From: Sphingomonadaceae bacterium
GTDB taxonomy: Bacteria > Pseudomonadota > Alphaproteobacteria > Sphingomonadales > Sphingomonadaceae
Direction of reading: 5' to 3'
Length of the DNA: 64,000 nucleotides
Assembly: GCA_025056155.1 (NCBI GenBank)
Contig: JANWWL010000002.1
Coordinates: forward strand, 1-64,000
Part shown: in pieces, positions 50,619-60,788 of the stretch
How positions within the stretch are numbered: the first letter of the stretch is position 1
How the letters are laid out: every line of letters begins with the position of its first letter
Notes under the pieces: model-generated
Database searches by the model: none
What the model was told of the DNA's origin: nothing
Seen by the model: only the letters and a program-made list of their open reading frames with translations
Program-made: the position numbers and the translations under genes

Positions 50619-51202
50619 ACTTCCGAACGACCGCCCTCCTGGTCGCCGCCCTCAACCTCCTCTGGTTCGGGGTGGAGGTGGCCGTGGCGCTCTCGGTGCG
50701 CTCGGTGGCCCTGCTGGCCGACAGCGCCGATTTCCTCGAGGACGCAAGCGTCAACCTTCTGGTGGCGGTGGCCGCCGGCTGGCCGGCACCGGCGCGAGCG
50801 CGGGTGGGCATGGGGCTGGCCGCCCTGCTCCTCGTGCCGGTCTTGGCCTTCCTCTGGACGCTGGGCCGCCAGCTGGCCGATCCGCAGGTGCCCGAACCGG
50901 CGGCGCTGTCGACCGTGGGGGCGGGGGCCCTGGCCATCAACCTCGCCTGCGCCGTCCTGCTCGCGCGCTTCCGGGCCACGGGCGGCAGCCTGGGGCGGGC
51001 TGCGTTCCTGTCCGCGCGCAACGACGCTCTGGCCAACCTGGCCATCATCGCCGCCGGTTTCGTCACCCTCGCGCGGCCGTCGATCTGGCCCGACCTGATG
51101 GTGGGCCTCAGCATCGCCGTACTCAACCTCGATTCGGCACGCGAGGTGCTGGCCGCCGCCCGCGCCGAGGCGGGCCGCCCACCACGACCTTGCGCGAAAT
51201 GA
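50615..51202 (+). CDS. Short cation-efflux (CDF)-type membrane protein
   Basis: The 195-residue protein has about five or six membrane segments of the cation diffusion facilitator type (LNLLWFGVEVAVALSVRSVALLADSADFLEDASVNLLVAV; FLSARNDALANLAIIAAGFVTL). The second metal motif usually reads HxxxD but here is NDALA, and the cytoplasmic C-terminal domain is missing. It is either a minimal CDF branch or a non-metal relative. It overlaps mfd by 4 bp. Confidence 0.7.
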   Translation: MNFRTTALLVAALNLLWFGVEVAVALSVRSVALLADSADFLEDASVNLLVAVAAGWPAPARARVGMGLAALLLVPVLAFLWTLGRQLADPQVPEPAALSTVGAGALAINLACAVLLARFRATGGSLGRAAFLSARNDALANLAIIAAGFVTLARPSIWPDLMVGLSIAVLNLDSAREVLAAARAEAGRPPRPCAK

Positions 51203-51240
51203 AGGCTGGCGGGCCGGCGGCACGGCGCTAAGGGGCGGTC

Positions 51241-52242
51241 ATGGCGTTCCCTCGCCCCCTGGTGGATGGCTTCGGCCGGCGCATCACCTACGTGCGCCTG
51301 TCGGTCACCGACCGCTGCGACTTCCGCTGCATCTACTGCATGCCGCTCGACCAGCGGTTCGTCCCCCGGCCCGAAGTGCTCACACTGGAAGAGATCGCGA
51401 CCATCGCCGAGGCGTTCATCGCCCGTGGCGTGCGTCGCATCCGCCTGACCGGCGGGGAGCCGCTGGTACGCCGCGGCATCCTCGACCTGGCCCAGGCCAT
51501 CGGCCGGCACGTGGGCCGGGGGCTCGACGAGCTCACCCTCACCACCAACGGCAGCCAGCTCGCGCGTTTCGCGGAGGGCCTCTACCGAGCCGGCATCCGG
51601 CGCGTGAACGTGAGCCTCGACAGCCGCGACCCGGAACGCTTCGCCCGCATCACGCGGCGCGGGCGGCTTGCGCCCGTGCTGGAAGGAATCGCGGCCGCCC
51701 GCGCGGCGGGGCTTCGGGTCAAGATCAACATGGTGGCGCTCAAGGGCCTCAACGAAGACGAGATCCTGCCCATGATGCACTGGTGCGCCGCGCACGGCTT
51801 CGACCTGACCTTCATCGAGACGATGCCCCTGGGCTGGGTCGAGGAGGACCGGACCGACCGCTACCTGCCGCTGACGGAAGTTCGCCGCCTCCTCGAAGCG
51901 CACGTCACCCTGGTGCCGACGGCCGAGCGCACGGGCGGGCCGGCTCGTTACTGGCGGGTGGCCGAGACGGGGCAGCGGCTGGGCTTCATCACGCCCCTGA
52001 CCCACAACTTTTGCGAGACCTGCAACCGCGTACGCGTGACGGCCACGGGCACGCTCTACATGTGCCTGGGCCAGGAGGACCGCGTGGAACTGCGCGACCT
52101 GCTGCGCCAGAAGGGCCCCGCGGCCCTGGACGCAGCGCTCGACCGTGCCATGGCGCTCAAGCCCCGAGGCCACGACTTCGTCATCGAACGCCGGGGCGCT
52201 CCACCGGCCGTCAAGCGCTCCATGTCCGTCACGGGCGGCTGA
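51241..52242 (+). CDS. moaA: GTP 3',8-cyclase MoaA
   Basis: The 333-residue radical SAM enzyme has the first cluster motif at Cys26, Cys30 and Cys33 ([10 protein letters not shown]), the SAM-binding [11 protein letters not shown], and a C-terminal cluster motif [21 protein letters not shown]. It ends in the invariant double glycine (MSVTGG). It makes the first intermediate of molybdenum cofactor synthesis from GTP. It lies away from the XdhC/MobA-like trio at 35-38 kb. Confidence 0.96.
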   Translation: MAFPRPLVDGFGRRITYVRLSVTDRCDFRCIYCMPLDQRFVPRPEVLTLEEIATIAEAFIARGVRRIRLTGGEPLVRRGILDLAQAIGRHVGRGLDELTLTTNGSQLARFAEGLYRAGIRRVNVSLDSRDPERFARITRRGRLAPVLEGIAAARAAGLRVKINMVALKGLNEDEILPMMHWCAAHGFDLTFIETMPLGWVEEDRTDRYLPLTEVRRLLEAHVTLVPTAERTGGPARYWRVAETGQRLGFITPLTHNFCETCNRVRVTATGTLYMCLGQEDRVELRDLLRQKGPAALDAALDRAMALKPRGHDFVIERRGAPPAVKRSMSVTGG

Positions 52243-52248
52243 CGGGCG

Positions 52249-53013
52249 TTGCGCGCGGGCCTGGTCGCGTCGGATGCCCCCCTTGCGCGGGCGGGCGAGG
52301 AGGAGCTGCGCCGCCGCTATCGCTTCGTGGCCCCGGCCGAGGCCGACGTGCTGGTGGCCCTGGGCGGCGACGGCTTCCTGCTGTCCCTGCTGCACCGCCT
52401 GCTCGACGCCGAGCGGCCGGTGCCCGTCTTCGGCATGAACCGCGGCACGGTGGGCTTCCTCATGAACGACTGGTCGCCCGACGGGCTGCCCGAGCGGCTG
52501 GCCGCCGCTCGCGCCGTCACCCTGAGGCCGCTGGCCATGACCGCCAGGTCGACCCGTGGCGAGACGGTCAGCTCGCCCGCCTTCAACGAGGTCTCGCTGC
52601 TGCGCGAGACGCGCCAGATCGCGCACGTGGAAATCGCCATCGACGGGAAGGTCCGCATGCCCGAGCTGTCGTGCGACGGCGTGCTGGTGGCCACCCCGGC
52701 CGGCTCCACGGCCTACAACCTGTCGGTGGGCGGGCCCATCCTGCCGCTCGACTGCGACCTGCTGGCACTGACCGCCATTTCCCCGTTCCGCCCACGACGC
52801 TGGCGCGGAGCGCTGATCCCGCACCGATCGGTCGTGGAGTTCCGGATCCTCGAGGCCGAGCGACGTCCCGTCTCGGCGGTCGCCGACCAGGTGGAAGTCC
52901 GCGACGTGGCCTGGGTGCAGGTCGCCACCGACTTCGGGCGCCATCTGGAGCTCCTGTTCGATCCCGAATATGCGCTCGACGACCGGATCCTGGCCGAGCA
53001 GTTCCAGGGATGA
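52249..53013 (+). CDS. nadK: NAD kinase
   Basis: The 254-residue protein has the NAD kinase GGDG motif ([22 protein letters not shown]), [36 protein letters not shown], and [26 protein letters not shown]. It phosphorylates NAD to NADP. The likely start is TTG 52249, 6 bp after moaA, giving the usual N-terminus with VASDAP. The short form is typical of alphaproteobacteria. Confidence 0.92.
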   Translation: MRAGLVASDAPLARAGEEELRRRYRFVAPAEADVLVALGGDGFLLSLLHRLLDAERPVPVFGMNRGTVGFLMNDWSPDGLPERLAAARAVTLRPLAMTARSTRGETVSSPAFNEVSLLRETRQIAHVEIAIDGKVRMPELSCDGVLVATPAGSTAYNLSVGGPILPLDCDLLALTAISPFRPRRWRGALIPHRSVVEFRILEAERRPVSAVADQVEVRDVAWVQVATDFGRHLELLFDPEYALDDRILAEQFQG

Positions 53014-53024
53014 AGGGGGAGGCC

Positions 53025-53948
53025 ATGCCCTACGTGCGCGACGATGTCCGGGCCGTGCTGGCACAGCTGGAAGCGGCCGAAGGCCCCAAGATGCACGAGG
53101 TGGACGCACCCACCGCGCGGCAGATGATGCACGCCATGGCCGCCGTGCTCGAACGGCCGGCCCCGCCCGTGCGCCGCAAGGACGACGCGACGGCCCCCGG
53201 CCCCGCGGGCCCCGTGCCCATCCGAGTCTACCGCGAGGCACCCGACACGAACGAAGGCCCCGTGCTGGCCTATTTCCACGGCGGGGGTTGGGTGATCGGC
53301 AATCTCGACACCCACGATTCGCTCTGCTGCGAGATCGCCCGGCACACGGGCTGGACGGTGGTGTCGGTGGACTACCGGCTGGCGCCGGAGCACCGGTTCC
53401 CGGCGGCCGCCGAAGACTGCCTGGCCGTGACCCGATGGCTTGCCGGCTCGCCCGACGTTCTGGGCCACCGGGCCTCGGGCCTCGTGCTGGCGGGCGACTC
53501 CGCCGGGGGGAACTTGGCCGCGGTCTGTACGCGCGAGCTGCGGCGCGAGGTGCGGCTCATCGCCCAATGGCTCATCTATCCGGCCGTCGACATGCGCGCC
53601 GAGGGCGGGTCGCTCGCCGAGTTCGCCGACGGCTATCTGCTGACCGCGGACAGCATGGCATGGTTCATGCACCACTATGCGGCCGATCCCGACCACCCCT
53701 GGGCCTCGCCGCTGCGGGCCCAGGACTGGGACGACCTGCCGCCCGCCCTGGTGTTCACCTGCTCGCTCGATCCCTTGCGCGACCAGGGCCGGGCCTATGC
53801 CGCCCGCCTGATCCAGGCCGGGACGCGCGTCGTCTACCGCGAGGCGCGCGGCCAGATCCACGGCGCCATGCAGCTTCGGGGCGGCATCGCTTCGGGGCAG
53901 GACGACCTGATGGGCCAGCTCGCCGACCTCGAGGCGCTGCTGCGGTGA
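53025..53948 (+). CDS. HSL-family alpha/beta hydrolase (esterase)
   Basis: The 307-residue protein has the oxyanion motif [36 protein letters not shown], nucleophile elbow [12 protein letters not shown], acid in [14 protein letters not shown] and His in GQIHGAMQ. This is the hormone-sensitive-lipase branch, which hydrolyses short acyl esters. ATG 53025 was preferred over ATG 53010 because GGGGGAGG lies just ahead of it; the earlier ATG overlaps the nadK stop. It overlaps rppH by 4 bp. Confidence 0.88.
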   Translation: MPYVRDDVRAVLAQLEAAEGPKMHEVDAPTARQMMHAMAAVLERPAPPVRRKDDATAPGPAGPVPIRVYREAPDTNEGPVLAYFHGGGWVIGNLDTHDSLCCEIARHTGWTVVSVDYRLAPEHRFPAAAEDCLAVTRWLAGSPDVLGHRASGLVLAGDSAGGNLAAVCTRELRREVRLIAQWLIYPAVDMRAEGGSLAEFADGYLLTADSMAWFMHHYAADPDHPWASPLRAQDWDDLPPALVFTCSLDPLRDQGRAYAARLIQAGTRVVYREARGQIHGAMQLRGGIASGQDDLMGQLADLEALLR

Positions 53949-54427
53949 ACGTCGAATCCCTTCCCTATCGCCCGGGGGTGGGGGTGATGCTGTTGAACCC
54001 CCGGGGCCAAGTCTTCGTGGGCCAGCGGATCGATTCCACGCTCGAGGCCTGGCAGATGCCCCAAGGGGGGATCGACGCGGGCGAGGATCCGTTCCAGGCC
54101 GCACTGCGCGAGCTGGAGGAGGAAACCGGCATCCGGCCCGAGCTCACCTGCCGGCTGGCCGAAACGCGCGACTGGCTGGCCTACGATCTCCCGCCCGAAC
54201 TCCAGGGCCGCATCTGGGGCGGCCTTTATCGGGGGCAGCGGCAGAAGTGGTTCGCCCTGCGCTTCCTGGGCCGCGATTCCGACATCGACATCGCCACGGC
54301 CCATCCGGAGTTTCGCGCCTGGCGGTGGATCGAGCCTTGCGCGCTCCCCGAGCTCATCGTCCCGTTCAAGCGCGACCTTTACCGACGACTGGTGGCGGAG
54401 TTCGCCCCCGTGCTGACCTCGGCCTGA
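53945..54427 (+). CDS. rppH: RNA pyrophosphohydrolase
   Basis: The 160-residue Nudix protein has [23 protein letters not shown]…[29 protein letters not shown], with the full Nudix box GxxxxxExxxxxxxREuxEExGu. The C-terminal region is [18 protein letters not shown]…EFRAWRWI. It trims 5' triphosphate RNA ends and starts mRNA decay. The start is GTG 53945, overlapping the hydrolase stop (GTGA). Confidence 0.93.
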   Translation: MNVESLPYRPGVGVMLLNPRGQVFVGQRIDSTLEAWQMPQGGIDAGEDPFQAALRELEEETGIRPELTCRLAETRDWLAYDLPPELQGRIWGGLYRGQRQKWFALRFLGRDSDIDIATAHPEFRAWRWIEPCALPELIVPFKRDLYRRLVAEFAPVLTSA

Positions 54428-54587
54428 ACGGCCGGAGGGCGGGCGGCGGCCAAGCCCCGGCATCCCACCGGCGCGATGCGGCCCGCCGCGTGCCGCTCCG
54501 GCCGCCAAGCCGCCCCCCCTCCGACCCGCCCGCCCCGGAGTGGGGGAACGCCGAACCCCACGGGTCTTCCGAACCTTACGGGGGGCG

Positions 54588-55577
54588 TCAGATGAGGCCG
54601 GCGAGCGGGCTCGATGGGTCGGCGTAGCGGCGGGGCTTCATGCGGCCGGCCAGATACGCATCCCGGCCGGCCTCCACCGCAGCCTTCATGGCCCGGGCCA
54701 TCCGGACCGGATCCCGCGCCTCGGCGATCGCCGTGTTCAAGAGCACGCCGTCGCAGCCCAGCTCCATGGCGATCGTGGCGTCGGAAGCGGTCCCCACCCC
54801 GGCGTCCACCAGCACCGGCACCCGCGCCTGCTCGACGATCAGGCGGATGTTGACCCGGTTCTGGATGCCGAGCCCCGAGCCGATGGGTGCGCCCAGGGGC
54901 ATGATGGCGGCCGCACCGGCATCCTCCAGCCGGCGGGCCATCACCGGATCGTCGGTCGTGTAGACCATCACGTCGAAGCCCTCGCGCACCAGGAGCTCGG
55001 TGGCTCGGAGCGTCTCCACCACGTCGGGATAGAGCGTCTTGGGGTCGGCCAGCACCTCGAGCTTGACGAGCGTCCAGCCCCCCGCTTCGCGGGCCAGCCG
55101 CAGCGTGCGCACGGCATCTTCGGCGGTGAAGCAACCCGCGGTGTTGGGGAGATAGGTGAACTCCTCGGGCGGCAGGAAGTCCGGAAGGCGCGGCTGGCCA
55201 GGATCGGTCAGGTTCACCCGACGGATGGCCACCGTCACGATCTCGACACCCGCAGCACGCGCGGCCGCGGCGTTCAAGGCGTAGTCGCGATACTTGCCCG
55301 TGCCGATGATGAGCCGCGAGCGAAAGCGCCGGCCGGCCACCGTCCAGCCGTCGTCGTCGGCCGGCCCGGCGTCGCCACCGCCCACCACCTGGACGATCTC
55401 GACCCGGTCGCCCTCGGCGAGCCGCGTGTCCTCCCACCGGCTGCGCGGGACGACCTCGAGGTTCCGCTCGACCGCAGTGCGCTCGGGCGGCAAGCCAAGG
55501 GAACGGACCAACGCTCCCACGGTCGTGCCACAGGCCACACGCCGAGGCTCGCCGTTGAGGTGGATGGTGACTTCCAT
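54588..55577 (-). CDS. thiG: ThiS-ThiG fusion (sulfur carrier / thiazole synthase)
   Basis: The 329-residue protein joins two thiamine enzymes. Residues 1-69 are a ThiS-type ubiquitin-fold carrier ending EIVQVVGGG. After a short DAGPADD linker, residues ~78-329 are ThiG ([37 protein letters not shown], Schiff-base lysine region [43 protein letters not shown]). ThiS normally needs a free C-terminal glycine for thiocarboxylation, which the fusion hides. The gene starts 26 bp from the divergent aroQ, so no TPP riboswitch fits. Confidence 0.92.
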   Translation of the reverse strand: MEVTIHLNGEPRRVACGTTVGALVRSLGLPPERTAVERNLEVVPRSRWEDTRLAEGDRVEIVQVVGGGDAGPADDDGWTVAGRRFRSRLIIGTGKYRDYALNAAAARAAGVEIVTVAIRRVNLTDPGQPRLPDFLPPEEFTYLPNTAGCFTAEDAVRTLRLAREAGGWTLVKLEVLADPKTLYPDVVETLRATELLVREGFDVMVYTTDDPVMARRLEDAGAAAIMPLGAPIGSGLGIQNRVNIRLIVEQARVPVLVDAGVGTASDATIAMELGCDGVLLNTAIAEARDPVRMARAMKAAVEAGRDAYLAGRMKPRRYADPSSPLAGLI

Positions 55578-55603
55578 GCCCTGCCCCTATAGGGGCGGGC
55601 CCT

Positions 55604-56095
55604 ATGGCTCAACCGCCGGCCGGCGCTGCGCTCGTGTTCCTCCTGAATGGCCCCAACCTGAACCGGCTGGGCCGGCGCGAGCCCCACGTCTACGGTCGGC
55701 AAAGCCTTCACGACATCCTGTCGGAGCTCGAACGCCACGCCCGTAGCCTGGGGCTTGCGCTCGAGGCCCGGCAGTCGAACCACGAAGGAGCGCTTGTCGA
55801 CTGGCTCCACGAGGCCGAGGATCGGGGCGCGCTGGCCGTGATCCTGAACGCCGGAGCCTTGACGCACACGTCGCTTGCGCTCCGCGACGCCATCGCGGCC
55901 ATCGCCGTGCCGGTGATCGAGGTGCACCTGTCGAACCCGGCCGCGCGCGAACCCTTCCGCCACAGAAGCCGGATCGCGCCGGTGGTGCGCGGGGTGATCC
56001 AGGGGTTCGGCGCGTTGTCCTACCGGCTGGCGCTGGACGCCGTGGCCGCCATGCGGCAGGAGCGGCCCGGGGGCGAGGACCAGCGGCATGACTGA
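55604..56095 (+). CDS. aroQ: Type II 3-dehydroquinate dehydratase
   Basis: The 163-residue protein has FLLNGPNLNRLGRREPHVYGRQSL (flexible active-site loop with Arg and Tyr), LEARQSNHEGALVDWLHEA, LNAGALTHTSLALRDAI and EVHLSNPAAREPFRHRS. It makes 3-dehydroshikimate in aromatic amino acid synthesis. It precedes accB-accC and overlaps accB by 8 bp, a common alphaproteobacterial order. Confidence 0.95.
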   Translation: MAQPPAGAALVFLLNGPNLNRLGRREPHVYGRQSLHDILSELERHARSLGLALEARQSNHEGALVDWLHEAEDRGALAVILNAGALTHTSLALRDAIAAIAVPVIEVHLSNPAAREPFRHRSRIAPVVRGVIQGFGALSYRLALDAVAAMRQERPGGEDQRHD

Positions 56096-56576
56096 TCGGA
56101 CGGCAGAGCGCATGCGGGTCGAGCTCGAGCTGGTGCGCGAGCTCGCGCTGCTCCTCGACGAAACCAAACTCACCGAGATCGAGGTGAAGGATGGCGAGCG
56201 CGCCATCCGTGTGGCGCGGACGGCGCCGACCGTAAGCCACCTGGTGCCCGCCGCCACGCCCGCACCGGCCCCCACTCCACCCCCGGCCCCCACCCCACCC
56301 GCAACGGCCGCCGCCCCGCCCGAGAGCCCGCCGGCCGACCACCCGGGCCTCGTGCGCTCGCCGATGGTGGGCACAGTCTACCTGGCGCCGGAACCGGGTG
56401 CCGAACCCTTCGTCCGGGAGGGTCAGGCCGTAGCTGAGGGCGACACGCTGCTCATCGTCGAAGCGATGAAGGTGATGAACCCCATCACCGCGCCGCGGGC
56501 CGGAACGGTGAGGGCGGTGTTCGTGGCGAACGAACAGCCGGTCGAATACGACCAGCCGCTCGTCCTCATCGACTGA
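56088..56576 (+). CDS. accB: Biotin carboxyl carrier protein of acetyl-CoA carboxylase
   Basis: The 162-residue protein has an N-terminal segment ([29 protein letters not shown]), a Pro/Ala/Thr linker (about 50-85) and the biotinyl domain ([51 protein letters not shown]) with the biotinylated lysine in EAMKVMN. It carries CO2 to the carboxyltransferase in fatty acid synthesis. accC follows after 8 bp. Confidence 0.96.
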   Translation: MTDRTAERMRVELELVRELALLLDETKLTEIEVKDGERAIRVARTAPTVSHLVPAATPAPAPTPPPAPTPPATAAAPPESPPADHPGLVRSPMVGTVYLAPEPGAEPFVREGQAVAEGDTLLIVEAMKVMNPITAPRAGTVRAVFVANEQPVEYDQPLVLID

Positions 56577-56584
56577 CGCGGCCG

Positions 56585-57952
56585 ATGTTCGGCAAGATCC
56601 TGATCGCCAACCGGGGAGAGATTGCGCTGCGGATCCAGCGGGCCGCCCGGGATCTGGGCATCCGCACCGTCGCCGTGCACTCGACCGCCGACCAGGCGGC
56701 CAAGCACGTCCGCTTGGCCGACGAGGCGATCTGCATCGGCCCCCCGCCGGCGCGCGACAGCTATCTGAACATTCCGGCCATCATCGCCGCTGCCGAGCTC
56801 GCGAATGCGGACGCTATTCACCCGGGCTACGGATTCCTGTCCGAGAACGCTCGCTTCGCCGAGATCGTCGAGGAGCACCGCATCACCTGGATCGGGCCGT
56901 CGCCCGAACACATCCGCATGATGGGCGACAAGGTGGAGGCCAAGCGCGCGGCCGCCCGGCTGGGCCTGCCCCTGGTGCCGGGCTCCGACGGCCCGGTGGG
57001 CTCGGTCGAGGAGGCCCGTGCCGTGGCCGAGCGGATCGGCTATCCCGTGCTGGTGAAGGCGGCAGCCGGCGGCGGCGGTCGGGGCATGAAGGTCGTGAGC
57101 GGCCCCGACGCGCTCGAGACCATGCTGGCCCAGGCCCGGGCGGAAGCCCGGGCGGCCTTCGGCGACGACACCGTCTACCTCGAGAAGTACCTCGCCCACC
57201 CCCGCCACATCGAGTTCCAGATCCTGGGCGACGGCAAGGGCCAGGCCCTGCACTTGGGCGAGCGGGACTGCTCGCTGCAGCGCCGCCACCAGAAGGTTCT
57301 GGAAGAGGCGCCCTCGCCGGTCATCGACGCCGAGGCCCGGCGCGCCATGGGCGAACGCTGCGCCCGGGCGATGGCGGAGCTGGGCTACCGAGGTGCCGGG
57401 ACCCTCGAATTCCTCTGGGAGGACGGCCAGTTCTACTTCATCGAGATGAACACGCGCCTGCAGGTGGAACACCCCGTGACCGAGATGGTGACGGGGCTTG
57501 ACCTGGTGCGCGAACAGATCCGCATCGCCGCCGGCCTGCCGCTGTCGCTCCGCCAGGAGGAGGTGACCTTCAAGGGCCATGCCATCGAGTGCCGGATCAA
57601 CGCCGAGGACCCCGAGACCTTCGCTCCGGCGCCCGGCCTGGTGAGCGAATACCACGCCCCCGGCGGCCCAGCCGTGCGCGTGGACAGCGCACTCTACGCC
57701 GGCTGGCGGGTTCCCCCCTATTACGACAGCCTGGTGGCCAAGCTGGTGGTGTGGGCCGAGGACCGGGAGGGAGCGATCCGGCGGATGGCCCGCGCGCTGG
57801 ACGAGTTCGTGATCGGCGGCATCAAGACGACCATTCCCCTCCACCAGCGGATCCTTCAGGAGCCCGCGTTCCAGGCCGGCCGCTACGACATCAAGTGGCT
57901 GGAAGCCTGGCTTACCGAACGGCGCGCCATGGCCGACGCGCCACCGGCCTGA
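56585..57952 (+). CDS. accC: Biotin carboxylase subunit of acetyl-CoA carboxylase
   Basis: The 455-residue ATP-grasp enzyme has [79 protein letters not shown]-type regions, and [33 protein letters not shown]. It carboxylates the biotin on AccB. Length and motifs are standard. It converges on mnmA with 13 bp between stops. Confidence 0.97.
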   Translation: MFGKILIANRGEIALRIQRAARDLGIRTVAVHSTADQAAKHVRLADEAICIGPPPARDSYLNIPAIIAAAELANADAIHPGYGFLSENARFAEIVEEHRITWIGPSPEHIRMMGDKVEAKRAAARLGLPLVPGSDGPVGSVEEARAVAERIGYPVLVKAAAGGGGRGMKVVSGPDALETMLAQARAEARAAFGDDTVYLEKYLAHPRHIEFQILGDGKGQALHLGERDCSLQRRHQKVLEEAPSPVIDAEARRAMGERCARAMAELGYRGAGTLEFLWEDGQFYFIEMNTRLQVEHPVTEMVTGLDLVREQIRIAAGLPLSLRQEEVTFKGHAIECRINAEDPETFAPAPGLVSEYHAPGGPAVRVDSALYAGWRVPPYYDSLVAKLVVWAEDREGAIRRMARALDEFVIGGIKTTIPLHQRILQEPAFQAGRYDIKWLEAWLTERRAMADAPPA

Positions 57953-57965
57953 CCGGCCGCCCGCC

Positions 57966-59138
57966 TCAGGCCGCAGCCGCGATGAAGCCTCCACCCAAAA
58001 CGCGCGATCCGGCGTAACACACGGCCGCCTGGCCGGGCGCCACGCCGTATTGCGCAGCATCGAACCGCAACCGCCAGGGCGAGCCGCGGAATATCCTGGC
58101 CGACGCCAGGGGTGCCAGCGAACGCACCTTGGCCTCGACCGGCAGGCCGTCGGGCGGCACCTCGGGCCCCAACCAGTTGACCTCGGTCAGCTCCACGTCG
58201 TGCACCGCGAGCGCCGCGCGCGGCCCCACGACCACACGGGCGGCCTCGGGCTCCAACCGGACGACGTAGAGCGGCTCGCCGTGGCCGCCCACGCCCAGCC
58301 CGCGCCGCTGGCCCACGGTGAAGCCCGCGATGCCGCCGTGCCGACCCAGCACTCGACCCTCGAGGTCCACGATGTCGCCCGGCCGGTCGGCCTCGGGCCG
58401 CAGCCGGCGGACCACGGCGCGATAATCGCCCTGGGGCACGAAACAGATGTCCTGGCTGTCGGGCTTGGCCGCGACCTTCAGGCCGAAATGGCGGGCCAAC
58501 GCCCGTGTGTCGGCCTTGTCGAGATCGCCCAGCGGAAACCGCAGACGGGCCAGCTGCGCGCGCGTGGTGGCGAACAGGAAATAGCTCTGGTCCTTGGCCG
58601 CCACCCGGCCACGGTGGAGCTCGGGGCCGTCCGGCCCGTCCACCCGGCGCACATAGTGGCCGGTCAGCAGCGCCTCGGCCCCCAGGTGCTGCGCTACGGC
58701 CAGGAGGTCGCGGAACTTCACCGTCTGGTTGCAGCGGACGCAAGGCACGGGGGTCCGACCCTCGAGGTAGGCCTGCGCGAACTCGTCCATCACCTCGGTC
58801 CGGAACGAGTCGCGGTAGTCGAGGACATAATGGGGGATGCCCAGCCGATCGGCCACGGCCCGCGCGTCGCGAATGTCGGTGCCGGCGCAGCACGCCCCCG
58901 GCCGAGCTGCGGTCTCGGTGTCCGACAGCCGCAAGGTGACACCCACGGCGTCGCAGCCCCGGGCCACCGCCAGGGCGGCGACCACGCTCGAATCGACCCC
59001 GCCGGACATCGCCACGACGACGCGCGCCCCGGCCCCGGGCAGAGTCGCCATCGCGGTCGCCATCGCGCGGGCGAGCGCCTCGTGGGGCACGCCCGCGGAG
59101 TCCGCGTCGGTCGGCGACCTCACGATCCTTTGCAACAT
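57966..59138 (-). CDS. mnmA: tRNA-specific 2-thiouridylase MnmA
   Basis: The product of about 390 residues has the PP-loop [22 protein letters not shown], catalytic cysteine in the GACCAGT region, the second cysteine in [43 protein letters not shown] and [14 protein letters not shown]-terminal beta-barrel follows. It thiolates U34 of tRNA-Lys, Glu and Gln using sulfur that begins at a cysteine desulfurase. ATG 59138 gives a long N-terminus; a start about 25 codons later ([10 protein letters not shown]) is also plausible. Confidence 0.93.
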   Translation of the reverse strand: MLQRIVRSPTDADSAGVPHEALARAMATAMATLPGAGARVVVAMSGGVDSSVVAALAVARGCDAVGVTLRLSDTETAARPGACCAGTDIRDARAVADRLGIPHYVLDYRDSFRTEVMDEFAQAYLEGRTPVPCVRCNQTVKFRDLLAVAQHLGAEALLTGHYVRRVDGPDGPELHRGRVAAKDQSYFLFATTRAQLARLRFPLGDLDKADTRALARHFGLKVAAKPDSQDICFVPQGDYRAVVRRLRPEADRPGDIVDLEGRVLGRHGGIAGFTVGQRRGLGVGGHGEPLYVVRLEPEAARVVVGPRAALAVHDVELTEVNWLGPEVPPDGLPVEAKVRSLAPLASARIFRGSPWRLRFDAAQYGVAPGQAAVCYAGSRVLGGGFIAAAA

Positions 59139-59348
59139 GTTCACGACGAACGCGCTACCCGGGCGGGCGGGTCGGCTCAAGACCGGCACAACCGTGCCGT
59201 TCACTCGGCCGGGAGGGTCAGCCCGGGTATCGGGTCGGCCCGCAAGTCGGGGTTGCCGACGGCCGGCGGCGCGCCGGGGGACGCAGCCCTCCACCGGTGT
59301 CCGGGCCCGCCGCGGCCCGCTGAGCTGGTTCGGATCGAGGGGTCGGAG

Positions 59349-59729
59349 ATGGTGGCGCATTTCGATCCAAATGGCGAGAAGACGGCCCGGAGCGACCGGG
59401 AGCGGCCGACGACGGTGCCGGGGCCGCTCGGCATCCCGCTCACGCTCGACACCCTGCCGCCCCCTGACACGACGCGCTGGGTCGCCCGTCGGAAGGCCGA
59501 GGTGCTGGCGGCCATCGAAGGCGGCTTGCTGACGGTGGAGGAGGCCTGCGCTCGCTATCGCCTGTCGCCCGAGGAGCTGCGGCTTTGGCAGGAGGCGCTC
59601 GAGCGAGCGGGCGTCCCGGGCCTCCGGGTCACCCGCATCCAGGTCTACCGCCGCTATCCTCCGCCGCCGCGTTCTACCGACGCCGGCCCCAAGACGGATG
59701 GCCGGCACCGCGCTGGGCCTGGCCTTTGA
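59349..59729 (+). CDS. sciP: SciP-family (DUF1153) CtrA inhibitor
   Basis: The 126-residue protein carries the DUF1153/SciP core [78 protein letters not shown], a helix-turn-helix-like fold. In Caulobacter SciP binds CtrA and blocks recruitment of RNA polymerase. N-terminal (about 25 residues) and Pro/Arg C-terminal extensions flank the core. GAGGGG precedes ATG 59349. It lies 17 bp upstream of a CtrA-type regulator. Confidence 0.87.
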   Translation: MVAHFDPNGEKTARSDRERPTTVPGPLGIPLTLDTLPPPDTTRWVARRKAEVLAAIEGGLLTVEEACARYRLSPEELRLWQEALERAGVPGLRVTRIQVYRRYPPPPRSTDAGPKTDGRHRAGPGL

Positions 59730-59746
59730 CCGACCGGCACCGCGCC

Positions 59747-60565
59747 ATGACCAGCCCGACGAAAGAACGCATGCTGGACCAGCCGAGAGCCGCCCCGTCG
59801 GGCGACGAACGGCCAGGCCGGCCGGCGGGATTCGCCAGGACGTCGCTGTCCCCCGATCCCACCGCGCTGCCCGGCCCGGCGGCTGGACGGCGAACCCGTC
59901 TGCTGCTCGTCGAAGACGACCGGCTCCTGGCCGAGCTGTTGGCACGCCGGCTGGAGGCGGCCGGCCACCTGGTGCACCTGGCGCAACTGGCCGAGGACGC
60001 GCTCGCCCTCCTCGACGCCCACCGGTTCGACGCCGTGATCGTCGACCTGACCCTGCCGGACCTGCCGGGCCAGGCCATCCTGCGCCGACTGCGCGAGGCG
60101 GCCCACCCGCCACCCGTCATCATCCTCTCCGGCGAGAGCGCCCTCGACGTGAAGCTCGAGGGCTTCCGCGACGGGGCGGATGACTACGTCGTCAAGCCCG
60201 TCCACCCCGACGAACTGGTGGCCCGGGTGGCCGTCGCCTTGCGGCGCAGCCAGGCGGCACCGTCGCTCGAAGTCCGCGTGGGCCCGCTTCTCCTCGACCT
60301 GCAGGGGCGTAAGGCTTTCGTCGCCGACCGGCCGGTACCCTTGACCGGCAAGGAATTCCAGTGCCTGGCCTTCCTCGCCCTCAAGCGGGGCACCACCGTG
60401 ACCAAGGAGATGTTCCTGGCCCACCTGTACGGCGGGCGCGACGAGCCGGAGATGAAGATCATCGACGTCTTCATCTGCAAGATCCGCCGCAAGTTGGCCG
60501 AGGCCGGCGCGCCCCCCTTGATCGAGACGGTGTGGGGCCGCGGCTACACGATCGCCGAAGCCTGA
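59747..60565 (+). CDS. CtrA-like response regulator
   Basis: The 272-residue protein has a disordered N-terminal extension (about 1-48). Its receiver domain (about 50-165) has the acid pair Asp57/Asp58, phospho-acceptor Asp100 ([12 protein letters not shown]) and Lys150. The C-terminal winged helix (about 180-270) is strongly CtrA-like: [58 protein letters not shown] and [10 protein letters not shown]. The receiver is more divergent than the DNA-binding part, and canonical CtrA lacks the extension, so this may be a CtrA paralogue. It is downstream of the SciP gene and probably co-transcribed. Confidence 0.87.
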   Translation: MTSPTKERMLDQPRAAPSGDERPGRPAGFARTSLSPDPTALPGPAAGRRTRLLLVEDDRLLAELLARRLEAAGHLVHLAQLAEDALALLDAHRFDAVIVDLTLPDLPGQAILRRLREAAHPPPVIILSGESALDVKLEGFRDGADDYVVKPVHPDELVARVAVALRRSQAAPSLEVRVGPLLLDLQGRKAFVADRPVPLTGKEFQCLAFLALKRGTTVTKEMFLAHLYGGRDEPEMKIIDVFICKIRRKLAEAGAPPLIETVWGRGYTIAEA

Positions 60566-60633
60566 CCCCACCCCAGGCGGGACCCACGCGCACCTCGACA
60601 CCCCCTGGCCCGGCCCCACCCCAGGCGGGACCC
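60566..60633. repeat. 20-bp direct repeat after the CtrA-like gene
   Basis: CCCCACCCCAGGCGGGACCC occurs at 60566-60585 and again at 60614-60633, 48 bp apart, in the 223-bp gap before the convergent trmJ gene. Nothing else recognisable lies in the gap. Confidence 0.8.
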
Positions 60634-60788
60634 CGCTCTTCAACGGGCCGTCGCGGCCGGCCCGACCTGATCCCGCATGGGCGCCCCACCCCGTCGCGCC
60701 ACCACCCGGCTGCCCGCCCCGACTCCGTCGCCCACCGCGCAGGGGCCCCGCGGCCGGAGCCACCTCGCCGTCGCCCCGGGCCCGGGGA

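Noticed and set aside
50485-53241. 918-codon open frame on the minus strand opposite the cation transporter, moaA and nadK
   Set aside because: It is a GC-rich antisense shadow: low-complexity Arg/Gly/Ala translation, no family features, and the plus strand carries well-recognised genes.
55578-55603. TPP riboswitch ahead of the ThiS-ThiG gene
   Set aside because: Only 26 bp separate it from the divergent aroQ, too little for the aptamer, and no THI-box sequence is present.
59139-59348. CtrA-binding sites (TTAA-N7-TTAA) upstream of the SciP and CtrA-like genes
   Set aside because: No TTAA pairs occur in this divergent region.
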